Assembly (NCBI GenBank): GCA_033439765.1
Contig: JAULSN010000001.1
Location: 4,030,001 to 4,094,000 of the forward strand
Length of the DNA stretch: 64,000 bases
Source: Lasiosphaeria ovina
Taxonomy: Eukaryota > Ascomycota > Sordariomycetes > Sordariales > Lasiosphaeriaceae
Reading direction: 5' to 3'
This document shows, piece after piece, positions 11,443 through 21,722 of the stretch. Numbering within the stretch: the first letter of the stretch is position 1; every line of letters begins with the position of its first letter. Position numbers and translations under genes: made by a program. The notes below the pieces were generated by a model. That model saw nothing but the letters and a program-made list of their open reading frames with translations. It did no database searches and was not told where the DNA came from.

Positions 11443-12435
11443 TCAACCTTCAATAAATGGAAGACATCCCAGGCAAACAACATCCCCGTCCTCCCCTCTC
11501 TCTACACAGCATCGGCTGCAGACCATCTGGCGATGGCCGCCCCACCAACCCTCTGGCCCTTGTTGCCTACGATGTGTTGGGTTGTCTGACGAGAGCTCCT
11601 GTGATATATAAGGGCGGTGGTGGTAGTGGTGCACTTCTCTGCCGCTATTGTCCCTCCCCATGTCTACCGCACATTCGAAGTCGGCGTCCGGCATCATAAA
11701 CGATTCCGTAGGAGTTTCCGATATGGTCCCGCCCCCCAGCATACTTTCCGCTAGGGGATGTGGTGGACTCCATCCCGAGCACTCCCGAATACACACATAG
11801 CACGTCCGTTGACCGCAGCCTTGGCAGTCAGCAAACGAGTCGAGGTCCAGTTTCTTGCTAGGTTTCCGAAAACAGATGTGGCAGCGTCCCATCAGGTTCG
11901 CGGAGCTGGTACGGCTCGAAACAATTGCCTCTGGCCGAGTGGTCTCATCCAGAGGGTCCTCCTGCAAAGTCAATGCAGCTCCTGCTGCTGTTGGAGGCGA
12001 TGGCTTCCTCGGGTCGTGTCTCTTATCTGCGGGTGATGGGGTAGATGTTGGCCTCGCTGCTTCCTCTTCTCTGTCGCCGAGCGTGCGCTGTTTCTTGGAG
12101 GGGATTGGTATTATCTTTCGCACAAAAGGCGAGTGTTGAGCAAGAATGGCGCCGCCATGTTCAGAGGCCTTGTCAGCAGGAACGCCGCGAGGACTGCGGA
12201 TGCTGCTGTTGAAATAACCGCCATGGCTATCGTTGCGAGGCAAGGTTGGGTGGGAGCTACAGGCCAGGAATTCCGCAGCGAATGCCGTCGGTTTTGGTAG
12301 AAAGCCGGGATGCAATGGGCGCTGGACGATGTTGTTGTTGCTGCTGTTGTTGTCATGGTTATCGCGGTCGGCGTCTTCTCGCCTCCGTTTCTTGGACGAC
12401 TGTACAGTTGGTGCTTCTTGGGCCACCGACGGCAT
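11443..12435 (-). CDS. Cysteine-rich putative zinc-binding protein, unknown function
   Basis: A single coding exon of 330 residues. I do not recognise an experimentally named family. The N-terminal half is low-complexity, with a basic KKRRRED stretch near 15-21, an Asn-rich run near 27-35 and many Pro/Ser residues. The C-terminal half has two cysteine clusters. The first (about 185-219) is CHIC...CQGC...CYVC...C and the second (about 306-324) is CSRCC...CLGC, separated by about 85 residues with many His and Asp. This pattern suggests a split RING-like or treble-clef zinc fold. The Met at 12435 was chosen over the in-frame Met at 12462: its context (GAGCCATGC) is better, and a TATTTACAG just upstream could be the end of a 5'-UTR intron. 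Nuclear location is an inference from the basic motif. Confidence 0.7.
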   Translation of the reverse strand: MPSVAQEAPTVQSSKKRRREDADRDNHDNNSSNNNIVQRPLHPGFLPKPTAFAAEFLACSSHPTLPRNDSHGGYFNSSIRSPRGVPADKASEHGGAILAQHSPFVRKIIPIPSKKQRTLGDREEEAARPTSTPSPADKRHDPRKPSPPTAAGAALTLQEDPLDETTRPEAIVSSRTSSANLMGRCHICFRKPSKKLDLDSFADCQGCGQRTCYVCIRECSGWSPPHPLAESMLGGGTISETPTESFMMPDADFECAVDMGRDNSGREVHHYHHRPYISQELSSDNPTHRRQQGPEGWWGGHRQMVCSRCCVERGEDGDVVCLGCLPFIEG

Positions 12436-13529
12436 GGCTCCTGTAAATATAATGCAATGCAAAAAGTATGGGGAATGGTGGGAGTAAAGGGCAATTAAAT
12501 TGCAGTTTCACGGATGCAAGACAGAATGCGGTCAGATTCCCATGGCGAAAGTAGAGAGAGGAGTCGAGGTTGCTGTAGATGCAGCATCAGAGTGGAGGCG
12601 GGTTGCCTAGCTTGCCAGGGCCATTGGATTGTGAATGGATGCTTACATTGTGGTACGTGCGCCAAGCCCGAGTCGCGTAAAGTCAGATGAAAATGACTAC
12701 CTTACTCCGGACGGAGTAATAAAAGGGGCGTAAAGGGGCCCAGCCAGTCGTGCTTGCAGCCCAATTCTTGCAACAAATGGCACAGGTATATACTCCCTGG
12801 GATTATCCCTTTCAACGAACGTGGCGGAATACGGAATATTACACTACCTTACGTGTATCCGTACCTTCCATAGTTAGAGCGCTAAAGACGAAATGCACCC
12901 TATTACACACCTGCTCGATCGAACAACCAGTCTAAGAGTTAGGCGTTGTGTTTAACAAGGAAGATCAAGAGTGGCCGCAGATCTGATGGCGATCCATTAA
13001 ACTAACACCAAAACAATACCAACGCGGTTGCGAATTTGAATACAATGACACCTCCCTCACATCGCGTGCACTCCAGCAACAGCAACAGCCAGCCCTTTGA
13101 GTTGACTTCAAGGCTACGTAATTAGCATAGCGCGTTAGAAGGATTTATTTTCGTTAATCATAAGCGTAAATAACGACGGGCTTTGCGCCAACCTTTCAGG
13201 CGCGTGGGGCGTGAGTCGTCCAAATGATGGAATTCTTAGTTCGGAGCACGAGTAGAACCAACATCCATGCTGGTAACTGGAAAAGCGCCGCTTGCAGGCA
13301 GCAAGCGATTGGGTGCATTACCATCACGTGGCCAGGCTACTCACAAAGAAAGGCGCCCCACTTTCCCAACCCCAGATGCTCTACTTTGAACTTTCTCCTC
13401 ACTCTCCCGTGTCAACCCGTTTCGTAGGAGCCTCAACGCCTCGAGCATTCCAACTGCGAATCCTGCCACCTTTTTGACGATTATCCATCGAGAGCCAGTG
13501 CTGAACGTAACCGATATCGACATCGAGAT
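12436..13529. other. Intergenic: divergent promoters of the zinc protein and SF3B6
   Basis: No gene is supported. The minus strand just above 12436 has a long pyrimidine tract that could belong to a leader intron of the zinc protein. The rest is unremarkable, with a few CAACAG repeats near 13070-13090. Confidence 0.5.
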
Positions 13530-14239
13530 ATGAGTCGCGCCAACAAACTTGGCCCGGAGGTAAATCGGTACGTTGCCTGCGCCTGTCATTCCGACTCCAC
13601 CTTTTCTGGCCCCGGCCTTCCCTCCCACGCGACCTTCCAGCTTCCCCCCCCCCACCCCACCCCTAAGGACACACGTCTTCAAAGTATCTTGGCTAACCAC
13701 TATCCGATTGACAACAGAGCTTTGTTCGTCAAGAATCTAAGGTAAGACCGTTCTGAATACTGGCCCCTCGGCCGCGCGTGTTGCCATCTGGACCCAACTT
13801 CTGACACGCCCACAGCTACAACGTCACTCCCGAGGAGTTGTTCGACCTGTTCGGCAAGTACGGACCTATCCGGTATGTGGCCTCACGACATCCGCCCATT
13901 TTGCGCTTTCAACTGTCCCTCTTCTTCATGCTAACCCCCCAACTAGCCAGGTTCGACAGGGCATCGCGAACAACACCAAGGGCACAGCCTTCGTCGTCTA
14001 TGAAGACGTGATGGATGCAAAGTCGGCGTGCGACAAGTTGAATGGTTACAACTTCCAGAATCGTTATCTTGTCGGTATGTTTATCCCTTTCGCTCCTTCA
14101 GCCGACCTGGGGGCTGACCACTGACCACCCTGATGCAGTACTCTATCACCAGCCAGACAAGATGGCCAAGTCAAAAGAGGACCTCGAGGCCCGCAAGGAG
14201 AATCTCGAACGCATCAAGAGACAGCACGGTATCGATTGA
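13530..14239 (+). CDS. SF3B6: Splicing factor SF3B6 (SF3b14a/p14), RRM protein
   Basis: Five short exons (13530-13567, 13718-13741, 13816-13872, 13947-14074, 14139-14239) give 115 residues. p14 is a single-RRM subunit of the U2 snRNP SF3b complex that sits close to the branch-point adenosine. RNP2 is ALFVKNLS at 14-21 and RNP1 is within [10 protein letters not shown]. The aromatic residue known in the human protein to contact the branch adenosine is present as Tyr22. The C-terminal extension ([16 protein letters not shown]...) matches the helix and tail that pack against SF3B1. All five junctions are in frame with standard donors. Exon 2 is only 24 nt. Budding yeast lacks this gene, so its presence fits a filamentous ascomycete. 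Confidence 0.93.
13644..13664 (+). repeat. C-rich tract inside SF3B6 intron 1
   Basis: A run of ten C followed by ACCCCACCCC lies within the first intron (13568-13717). The opposite strand could form a G-quadruplex. It may act as part of the polypyrimidine region of this intron. Confidence 0.7.
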
Positions 14240-16041
14240 CAGTTAGACGGGCCTGCGGACAGCTTTCAGAGTCGATCTCGACAGTCTGGAGGCCCGTCTT
14301 ATCCGACTTCTCCCTCCTCTAAGGTAGAGGCGGCGCCGGCCAAAGCGCCGAAATCGATCCTCAAGAGGGTCAGGCCAGATACCGGCATGCACGTACGAAA
14401 CTCCCTCCCTCACTTCGTGCGGAAGCTGCTTCCTACAGTGCCCGAGTGCGCTTGATGAAATCATTGCTACCTAACGCCCCTGGGTGTTCGACAACGGCTG
14501 GATTGACGCACGCGAGGCTAGCGGGTTTGGTTCTAGCTGAAACTGCCTCTCCACTCAAGAAACTACCACATTTTACTCGTTCTCTCAGGGGTTCTTTGGC
14601 TTCACTCCGGTTACGGAATAGGAGGGATGGGTTTGCCGATGCGATAGTCTTTTTACTTTTTTTTTCTGGGCATGAGCTGGACGGTGGGCGCAAATATGGC
14701 AATTCAATGCTTCCTTTATATGTTGCCGATTGGCATCGTGGGTGGGTTGAGAACGATGAGAGTTTGCCATAGCAACACGCCATGAGAGAATTATTGCAGC
14801 GACGATTTGCAAACTATGATGCCGAGGTCTTTTCAATCGACATGTTCACTACTAAACTGCTCACCATTCTAGTTTTGATGTCCGTCCGTCTCGGTTCTTT
14901 CGCGGAATGCCGAATGGTGGACATGTATTATTGCAGCAATCGCTTGGCAAGGCGAGAGGGTTGCCGGATACAATATCCGTGCACATCCCCTAAAGTGCTA
15001 GAATATTAAGGCCCTGGTGTTCATGTATTCAAGTTGGCAATTTCGAATTGTGCATCTCGCTTTGTGGCACAGAGGACCCCGACTCCCAGGTTGGCACAGT
15101 CGTGGAAACGTCCGTCGGGCGGCAACTGCCTTTGGTCCCTTTGCCCGGCGGCCATCCAGCAGCCCTCCCGTTCCGCATGTACAGTACTGTATAATACGAA
15201 GTACAGGTAGACCAAAAGGTCAAGCGCAGGCTCCAGAGCCAAGAGCCCGCACTGGTAATCTGTCCGTACCTTACCTGGCTTGCGGCAAGTCGAGGCCACT
15301 GCGGGGCGGGGCGAGAGACGGGACTCCTCGGTGGAGCACTTAAGCCTTCCATGCCTGCAGGGCCAACGGTCGCCGGCCAATGGGGCTCATTGACATTCCA
15401 GGCTGAAGTCTGCCGCAGCCTGCAGGCAATGATGAATGACTTCGTTGCATCGCCTCTGCACCTACCTCCCCCTTCCTGCCAAAGCCTCTAGTTCTCAGCA
15501 GGTAGCAGGTGAGGCTCCCCCGACACCACATTCTCGACAAAGCTGCCACGGTTGCCTCGTTTTATCCTGTTTGTCTTATTTCTCTTCTGATTCTTTCCTT
15601 GACAACGTTCGTCTTTGCAATCACAGCCGGCACCAGGTGCAGGCATCTGCACTTAGGCGCTTCCGGTTTATTATACGCGACGTCACTACTTTGGCTTGCT
15701 CGCTCGAACCCCCAACCGATTCAAGCAAAGTTTCGACCAACTGAAACCAGGAGCCGAAAACCCACCTCGGTTTCTCGACGTACCCCGTGACATCGATACC
15801 TATCACATACTCGATCAGGGCTACCATATCTTTGGCTTTTTTATCGAGCCGACTGTAAATGTTGTCGCCACCCAATATCGCCCCGCCTGTTCTCGCCCTC
15901 GCCTTCGCCAGAGATGTCGCAGTCGCTTCGTTGGCGCCGGTAGTTACAACTCTACCATCCCACCGCCGCCCGCCTTTCATCGTAGGCGTTGATAGTCCAG
16001 TACATGACGCCGCGCCCGTTGCCGACGCTGTTGTAGTCACC
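14240..16041. other. Intergenic: SF3B6 3' region and upstream region of the STIMATE-type gene
   Basis: No gene is supported. The last few hundred bases before 16042 are CT-rich and contain an in-frame ATG at 15859 that would add 61 residues to the downstream protein. That extension looks like leader sequence (see rejected items). Confidence 0.5.
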
Positions 16042-17180
16042 ATGGAGGCGCCGTCCCCAACATCGCTCCCCGCCGGCCCAGTCTCGCCTGCCGAGAACTC
16101 TACCGAGTGTCGCCTGCTGGGCTCTTTCGCCATTCTCGTACAGCTGGCTCTGGGCGGTCTCGCGCTCCTGGCCCTCGTATACAAGCGCTGGAAGGAGCGC
16201 CCCCAGCGGCCTGTCAAGATCTGGTTCTTCGATGTCTCGAAGCAGGTCTTTGGCAGCGTGCTTGTGCACATGGCCAACGTGTTCATGTCGCTACTTACAA
16301 GCGGCCGCTTCAGCATCAGAGTCAGTCCTGCGACAGTTGGTCAGGCGACGAGGAGGGCCGTCATGGTGTTGGCACTGAGGGGCGGCGAATATGTGCCCAA
16401 TCCGTGCTCCTTCTATCTCCTCAACTTGGCTATCGACGTAGGTGTTCCCACTCCACGTGTCTCTCTTCCAACCCCTCTTCCCCAGAAATTGTCACACGTG
16501 TGTGTGTGTGACGATAGAATTGTCTTGTCTAACACGAAGCTCCGGTGCAGACTACTCTCGGTATTCCTATCCTGATCATTATCGTACGCGTAACAACTCG
16601 CCTCGTATCATTCACACCGCTAGGAAAGCCCGCAGAGTCCATCCAGAGTGGCAACTATGGCAACCCGCCAAATGCTTGGTGGTGGCTCAAGCAGAGCGTC
16701 ATCTACTTCTGCGGACTAATGGGCATGAAGTTTTGCGTTCTGGTCCTCTTCATGACGCTGCCGTGGATTTCACACATTGGCGACTGGGCACTTGGCTGGA
16801 CCGAGGGTAACGAAAGACTTCAGATTGTCTTCGTCATGATGTTGTTCCCCCTCATCATGAATGCTATGCAGTACTACATTATAGACTCGTACATCAAGAA
16901 GCAGGAGAGTCTGGACGACGTCGACGAGCTGGACGAGGGAGACGTTACAGAACCCGTCATATACGACGAGATTTCTGTGTCGGGGAGCGACGGGAGCGAC
17001 GACAGCGAAGACGAGGTTGCCAAAGGCAGACGCGTTCGTATGGAGAGGCGCGATACGCCCAAGGATCTTGAATACGATCCGTCTATCGACGGCGAGTCTC
17101 AGACGGTGATAGGGAGCAGCTCGAGCCGAACCTCCGACAGACGTGCGTTGCTGCCCAAGGAGCTGATACCTCCTGAGTAG
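16042..17180 (+). CDS. STIMATE/YPL162C-type multi-pass membrane protein
   Basis: Two exons (16042-16437 and 16551-17180) give 341 residues. Several hydrophobic segments are visible: about 28-47 (FAILVQLALGGLALLALVY), about 120-145 across the exon junction, one in KFCVLVLFMTLPWI and one in LQIVFVMMLFPLIMNAMQYYII. The motif RPVKIWFFDVSKQ, followed by NPCSFYLLN and NAWWWLKQS, fits the fungal vacuolar membrane protein family of yeast YPL162C. Human STIMATE (TMEM110), a regulator of ER-plasma membrane contact sites, is the distant relative. The C-terminal ~100 residues are acidic, Ser-rich and predicted cytosolic. The start has an ideal context (GTCACCATGG). The fungal function is largely unknown. 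Confidence 0.8.
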
Positions 17181-18514
17181 CCGGCGAGGCTTCCTTTGGC
17201 ACAGGAGAACGTCGACTAGGTGTCTTTGCTTATTAGCATTTTGCTTGGGGTTTGGTTTGGGAAGGACAAGTATATCATTGTCTGGCGCATTACATTCGGT
17301 TGTGTCTTGTTTCTTTTTTCCTTTGTCCTCTGTCCTTTCTCCCTTTTTACTCGTGGACATATCAGGGTCGGGTTCCCTAGGAACCTGCGTACATGGCTGT
17401 ATCAGTTCCGGTGTTGGGGTTACTTCGGGGCAGCGATTTCTAAAAAGTGTCCATATAGACGTTTGGGCGCCTCTCCGCCCTCGTACCGCAACGGTGCGGT
17501 CTCGATCTTCCTTTTCGTCGTGTCAGTAAAGAAATAAAATGAAAAACCAGGCACGCATTACCAAGCGCAAAGGCTGGAGTTGTCTGTGTTTGATCGAGTC
17601 TGTGTCGTCTTCTTGTGTTTTATTCTCGATTTTCACAGCCCCATGCAGAATTTCGTGTTCTATCAACCACCCTAGGATGCTGGATTTCCTCTGTTCTGGT
17701 AATCATAGATGCCTTTAGGACTGGGCATGATATATGTTTGCCCGTTTGGTTGATTTGGCACGAATCCATGCCCTGTATAACTCCTCACCTCTTGCCTTTT
17801 ACGTAGGCAGGTATTGCCAGACCACCTGATAAGTGATTCTTTTAGCTGGCATTAGATAGGTGAGAAGATCTCTTTTGTATCCTATGGCGCCTACTTTGCA
17901 TGATGATGGGCTGCGGATTTCACATCTTCGTTTCCCCAAACCAAGGGGCAGTTGTATACCTAGGGTTGGGAGAATTCTGATAGAGTAAAGGGAGGGTTAA
18001 GCAAAAGGAAATTGAAAATGAAAAGAGTTAAGGGGGAAGGGGGGAAGGGGGGAAGGGGGGAAGGGGATAAAGGGAAGCGAGACAACTCAGTTCGTGGGTC
18101 AAAGGCTATGTATAGCACGATAACTGCTGTTCTTCTTTGCTATGATATCAAATAATACGAATTGAATAAAAATGCCGGTTAGGCACCGCCGGAAGATTTG
18201 CAAATGAAGCGAATTAAACCACGTATACTACATACATTACAATTATCCACTGCCAGTTTTCCGCAAAAAAGCCTATGAGCATGCCATCTTCAAGAACACA
18301 CAGAAAAAGAAGAAAGAAAAAGCATGAAAAACCGATAAAATAGCGCGAAACGCAGTGAGTGGTAGAGTCATGGGCAAGCAAAGCAAACCACCCAAAATTC
18401 AACAACTGGCCAGGGTTCTTGAGAGCCAGCAGCTACCAACGCCACCCGCATCAAGTCAAAAAACTGGCGACATTTAATGCAAGATCAGCAAACCAAGCAA
18501 GCAAAGCAGAAATC
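17181..18514. other. Intergenic between convergent genes (3' regions)
   Basis: No gene is supported. It separates the stop of the STIMATE-type gene (plus) from the stop of tyrosinase (minus). The main landmark is a very G-rich tract at 18032-18067 (separate entry). Confidence 0.5.
18032..18067 (+). repeat. G-rich repeat with strong G-quadruplex potential
   Basis: Five consecutive runs of 4-6 G are separated by AA. This exceeds the minimum for an intramolecular four-stranded structure. It lies between two convergent transcription units. Confidence 0.8.
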
Positions 18515-20739
18515 TTAGTCCAAGTCGAAATGGTCCACTGCTTGTCCCCAAAGTGGGAGTTCATCATCCGAGGATGGCGCTCGAACGACAGCACTGATTA
18601 TATGAATGTGCAGTCCCCCGACCTCGGAGACGTCTAAGATCTTGCCGCTGGTGGAAAGAAGGCGTCTTTGGAGGTTAAGGGTAAGATATGGCTCCACATC
18701 ATAAGGCTCGAGGCTCGAGAGCTCGCCGCGGACCACTTTGTCGATCAAGCATGTAGTCAGAGGGACTGTGCCTGATACCTCGAGCTGGCCCAATGGCATG
18801 CCATTGGTTTGGTCTGCCGCAAATACCCCCATTGTTCCGATGTGGCTTGGTGCCATTGCCCATTCTTGAGGGTCATCTGGCACGCTCCCAAGAAAGAAGT
18901 GGACGGAAAAGGGGCCGGCGGAAGATTGTTTCTTGACACGGATGTTGGCAATCCACTCGCGGTATTTGTCTCCAACAAATACAACCCCGTTATAGCCTTT
19001 CAGGGTATTGGCCTCTGGATTTTCTAAGCGGCTCGTACGTCTTTTCTTGGATGTGGATGTGACCTGTCCCTCGTTCAACTCGCCTTGCCTTGTTGCACGT
19101 TGACGGCGCTCACGTTGGCTGCCCCTGGCCCTCATTTCTTTGATGAACAGATTAGCTGGGCTCGATGTTCCATAGAGTCGATTGATCGCTTTTCTGATCT
19201 GAGACCGAGTATTTCTGCTTGCGTTTGGCCCCGATGTCGAGCTCTCGGCCAGTTCTGCATACGTGTATCCAAACTGAGTATGGTCACGGACCGTATCCGA
19301 TGTCCAGAAAGTGCCGTCAGTACTGGCGTAGAATGGGGTCAAAGCCGTCCTCGAGTCTTGAACTTGCCCTTTCGATGTCGTATACGACGGTAAAGCCGCC
19401 GCTGTTGGAACGACCCAGGTTTCGGGATACAAAGCCTGCCATATGGAGAAGATGCGGTCTACCATAGTGTGATGCAAGAAGAAGATGGGGTCAAAGGCGG
19501 AGTATGGGATATATGACATATGCCCGCCCTGGACATTGGGTTGCCCGAGCCCACCACCTCCCGCAAGATTATGCACTGTATCGTGCAGAGACTCGATAGA
19601 GTCGTAAGATGCGTTGCTTGTCAGCGGTATCCAGGCGTTGTTACTTATCAGGCTATAGTTGGCATAGTTTGAGAATAGGATGTAGAGGCGTTGGCTGAGT
19701 GAAGCCACGTTCTGGTCGAAATTGAGTGCCACCAATGAGTTATTGGACTGTGCCTCCGTGCTGTTATCGGTTGGACTCCTCAGAGTTACCGCCCAGTAGT
19801 CCCACTGCATATTTCATTATGTCAGTTGATATCATACGCCCGGAATGGAAATCACTCACTGGGGCCTGTATGAATGCAGTTGAGTTCAGCGGCTTGAATG
19901 AATAACTGAACAAGGGGTTTGCGATTCGCTGGATCCCGCTCGGGCCGTTGACGTCAACATATGGGCTTCCCCCGACGCTCTGAGGGAGCACACTCTGTCC
20001 AGACGATGGGTTGGCCGCCCAGTCCCAGTACGGAATCCGGAACCTGAGGGAAGCTTGTTGGTACCGGTTCCTGGCCTCCCCTTCCGGCCACCACGTCGCA
20101 AGCGATTGTATTAGACTGTACATGACTTGCTACTCACGAAATCAGCTCAACACAGAAAGAAACTTGCTGGGTCCTAAATGCAACCTAGGCAACGTAGGCA
20201 GCGAGAAAATGTAGTTATATCGTACCTCATAGAGAACGAGATAAGGCCGATGCCATGTCGGGAACAGGATAGACGAATGGGTGCAATAACCCGAAGCCTC
20301 GTTCCCGGGAGTAGGTCCCACACCGCCCCAGGTCTTGTGTGGTATTCCGTGAATTCCTGGGAGGTAGTCAGCAACGGGACATGTCTCCGGGTCAAGGGAA
20401 ACACCGAAGGTGCTGGGGACGAGGGAGACTGTTCTCTGGGTGACGCCAACCTGTTATGCCGTACCACGAAGTGGGTGAGGACTGGTCGGTAAACTGCAGT
20501 AGGCTGAGGCCCAGGATGTAGAGCGTCCACAAGTCCTGGTCCTGCTCCATTTCTCGCACCTCCTGTCTGAATCGAAGATCTCCCTCGCCGCCTCCCCTCA
20601 CCACCAGAGGCTGGGTAACATCGCGTTTGACTCGGGCGCCGACATCGAATCCGTAGTTGTAGGCTGTGTACTGGCCCAGGACCCAGGGAACCAAAGGGAG
20701 CCAGGTGAGTAGAGCGAGTGAAATAAGCGCCATCCCCAT
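18515..20739 (-). CDS. Secreted tyrosinase (type 3 copper monooxygenase)
   Basis: Exons on the minus strand: 20739-20451, 20356-20226, 20129-19860 and 19804-18515, giving 659 residues. Tyrosinases oxidise phenols to o-quinones at a binuclear copper site. CuA ligands are His99, His123 and His132 (GIHGIPH and FPTWHRPY contexts). CuB ligands are His304, His308 and His341 (HDTVHN and FFLHH). Cys121 two residues before His123 matches the thioether Cys of Neurospora tyrosinase. The FGYTY motif at 408-412 marks the end of the catalytic core. About 250 C-terminal residues follow, starting with an unusually basic linker (about 453-490, including KKRR at 483-486) that could be a processing site. The N-terminus (MGMALISLALLTWLPLVPWVL) is a clear signal peptide. 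No melanin-pathway genes are adjacent. Confidence 0.9.
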
Positions 20740-21722
20740 TGGCTCTGGTCCAGGTGCTGGATAGTGTCCCGACGAGATGTGTGACGGAAGTAACGCGGAC
20801 GGCGATGGCCAAGGCGCTCCCAGAGAAACCTGACAGTGTGACGCGAGCTTGATGGGAGTGGAATCGCGAAGACTAGATGTAACAGGACCGTGAGAGGGGA
20901 GAAAGAAAGTAACAAGAAAAGGTTGGGAAACGCCGGGCCAAGGAGAGTGGTCGAGTGTAGTTGGGGGAGGACCAGAATAGAGAGACTGAAGAACCCAAAA
21001 AGGATGGGAATACTAGAAGAACCCGTAGCGTAGCGGGCTAGAGGAAGGACTTCCGAGAGGATGAGCTTAACGGGGAAATCAAGTTGGGAAAACGCCCAGG
21101 GCAAGATCTGAGAAGTCTGTAGACTAGGCGCCTACCTATCAGGCTCTTAGGGAAGGAACGAAGGTGGCACGTATGCCTGCCCACTGATGATAAGTAAGGT
21201 ACCTACCAAGCACAGATCGCACCTTCCACGGCGAGAAGCCACATCTAAATTGCCTGTGAACTGAAACCCTTCTTCAGAAGACGCGTCTTTGACGTTTGCT
21301 GCTTCGTCCAGGATCGGCGCCGACATCACCAGAGGACAGAGTTGGGCGCCGTGCTGGATGGGATGAATGTTGCCGGCTCGACGGCCAGAGGACGGCAAAC
21401 TGCATGATATACTAGGGGACCACAGCGGTTTGCCGTCGGTACCGCACCGTGGTGTTTGTGTGTTGCGTTTCCTCTGGATCTGTGCATTGATCAATTATTC
21501 ATTTCCCCCGTGCTCCGCCAGTTCGGGTCTCCTCATGAACGCGAGTATGGCCCGGGCCCAAGGTACTACTGATATCTATCTGGGACGTCAGGGCTTGGCT
21601 TGGTGCCAGTCTGAGACATTTCAAGGCGAGACTCGCATGACAATGAACAGCTGAATGAATTACATTGGTATTTATCCTACGGTACAAACCACTTTTTGGA
21701 TCAGAACATCTACCGACCTCTA
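20740..21722. other. Intergenic: tyrosinase promoter and RPA135 3' region
   Basis: No gene is supported. Both flanking genes are on the minus strand, so this holds the tyrosinase upstream region and the RPA135 3' untranslated region. A ~115-residue minus-strand frame at 21147-21494 shows no family resemblance. Confidence 0.5.

Noticed and set aside
15859..16041. N-terminal extension of 61 residues for the STIMATE-type protein
   Set aside because: The extension is Ala/Pro/Val-rich without family resemblance, while the ATG at 16042 has an ideal initiation context.
18515..20739. Tyrosinase as part of a melanin or secondary-metabolite gene cluster
   Set aside because: The neighbours are a Pol I subunit and a STIMATE-type membrane protein. 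No synthase, tailoring enzyme or pathway regulator is adjacent.
21147..21494. 115-codon minus-strand frame between RPA135 and tyrosinase
   Set aside because: No recognisable protein features, and it lies where untranslated regions are expected.
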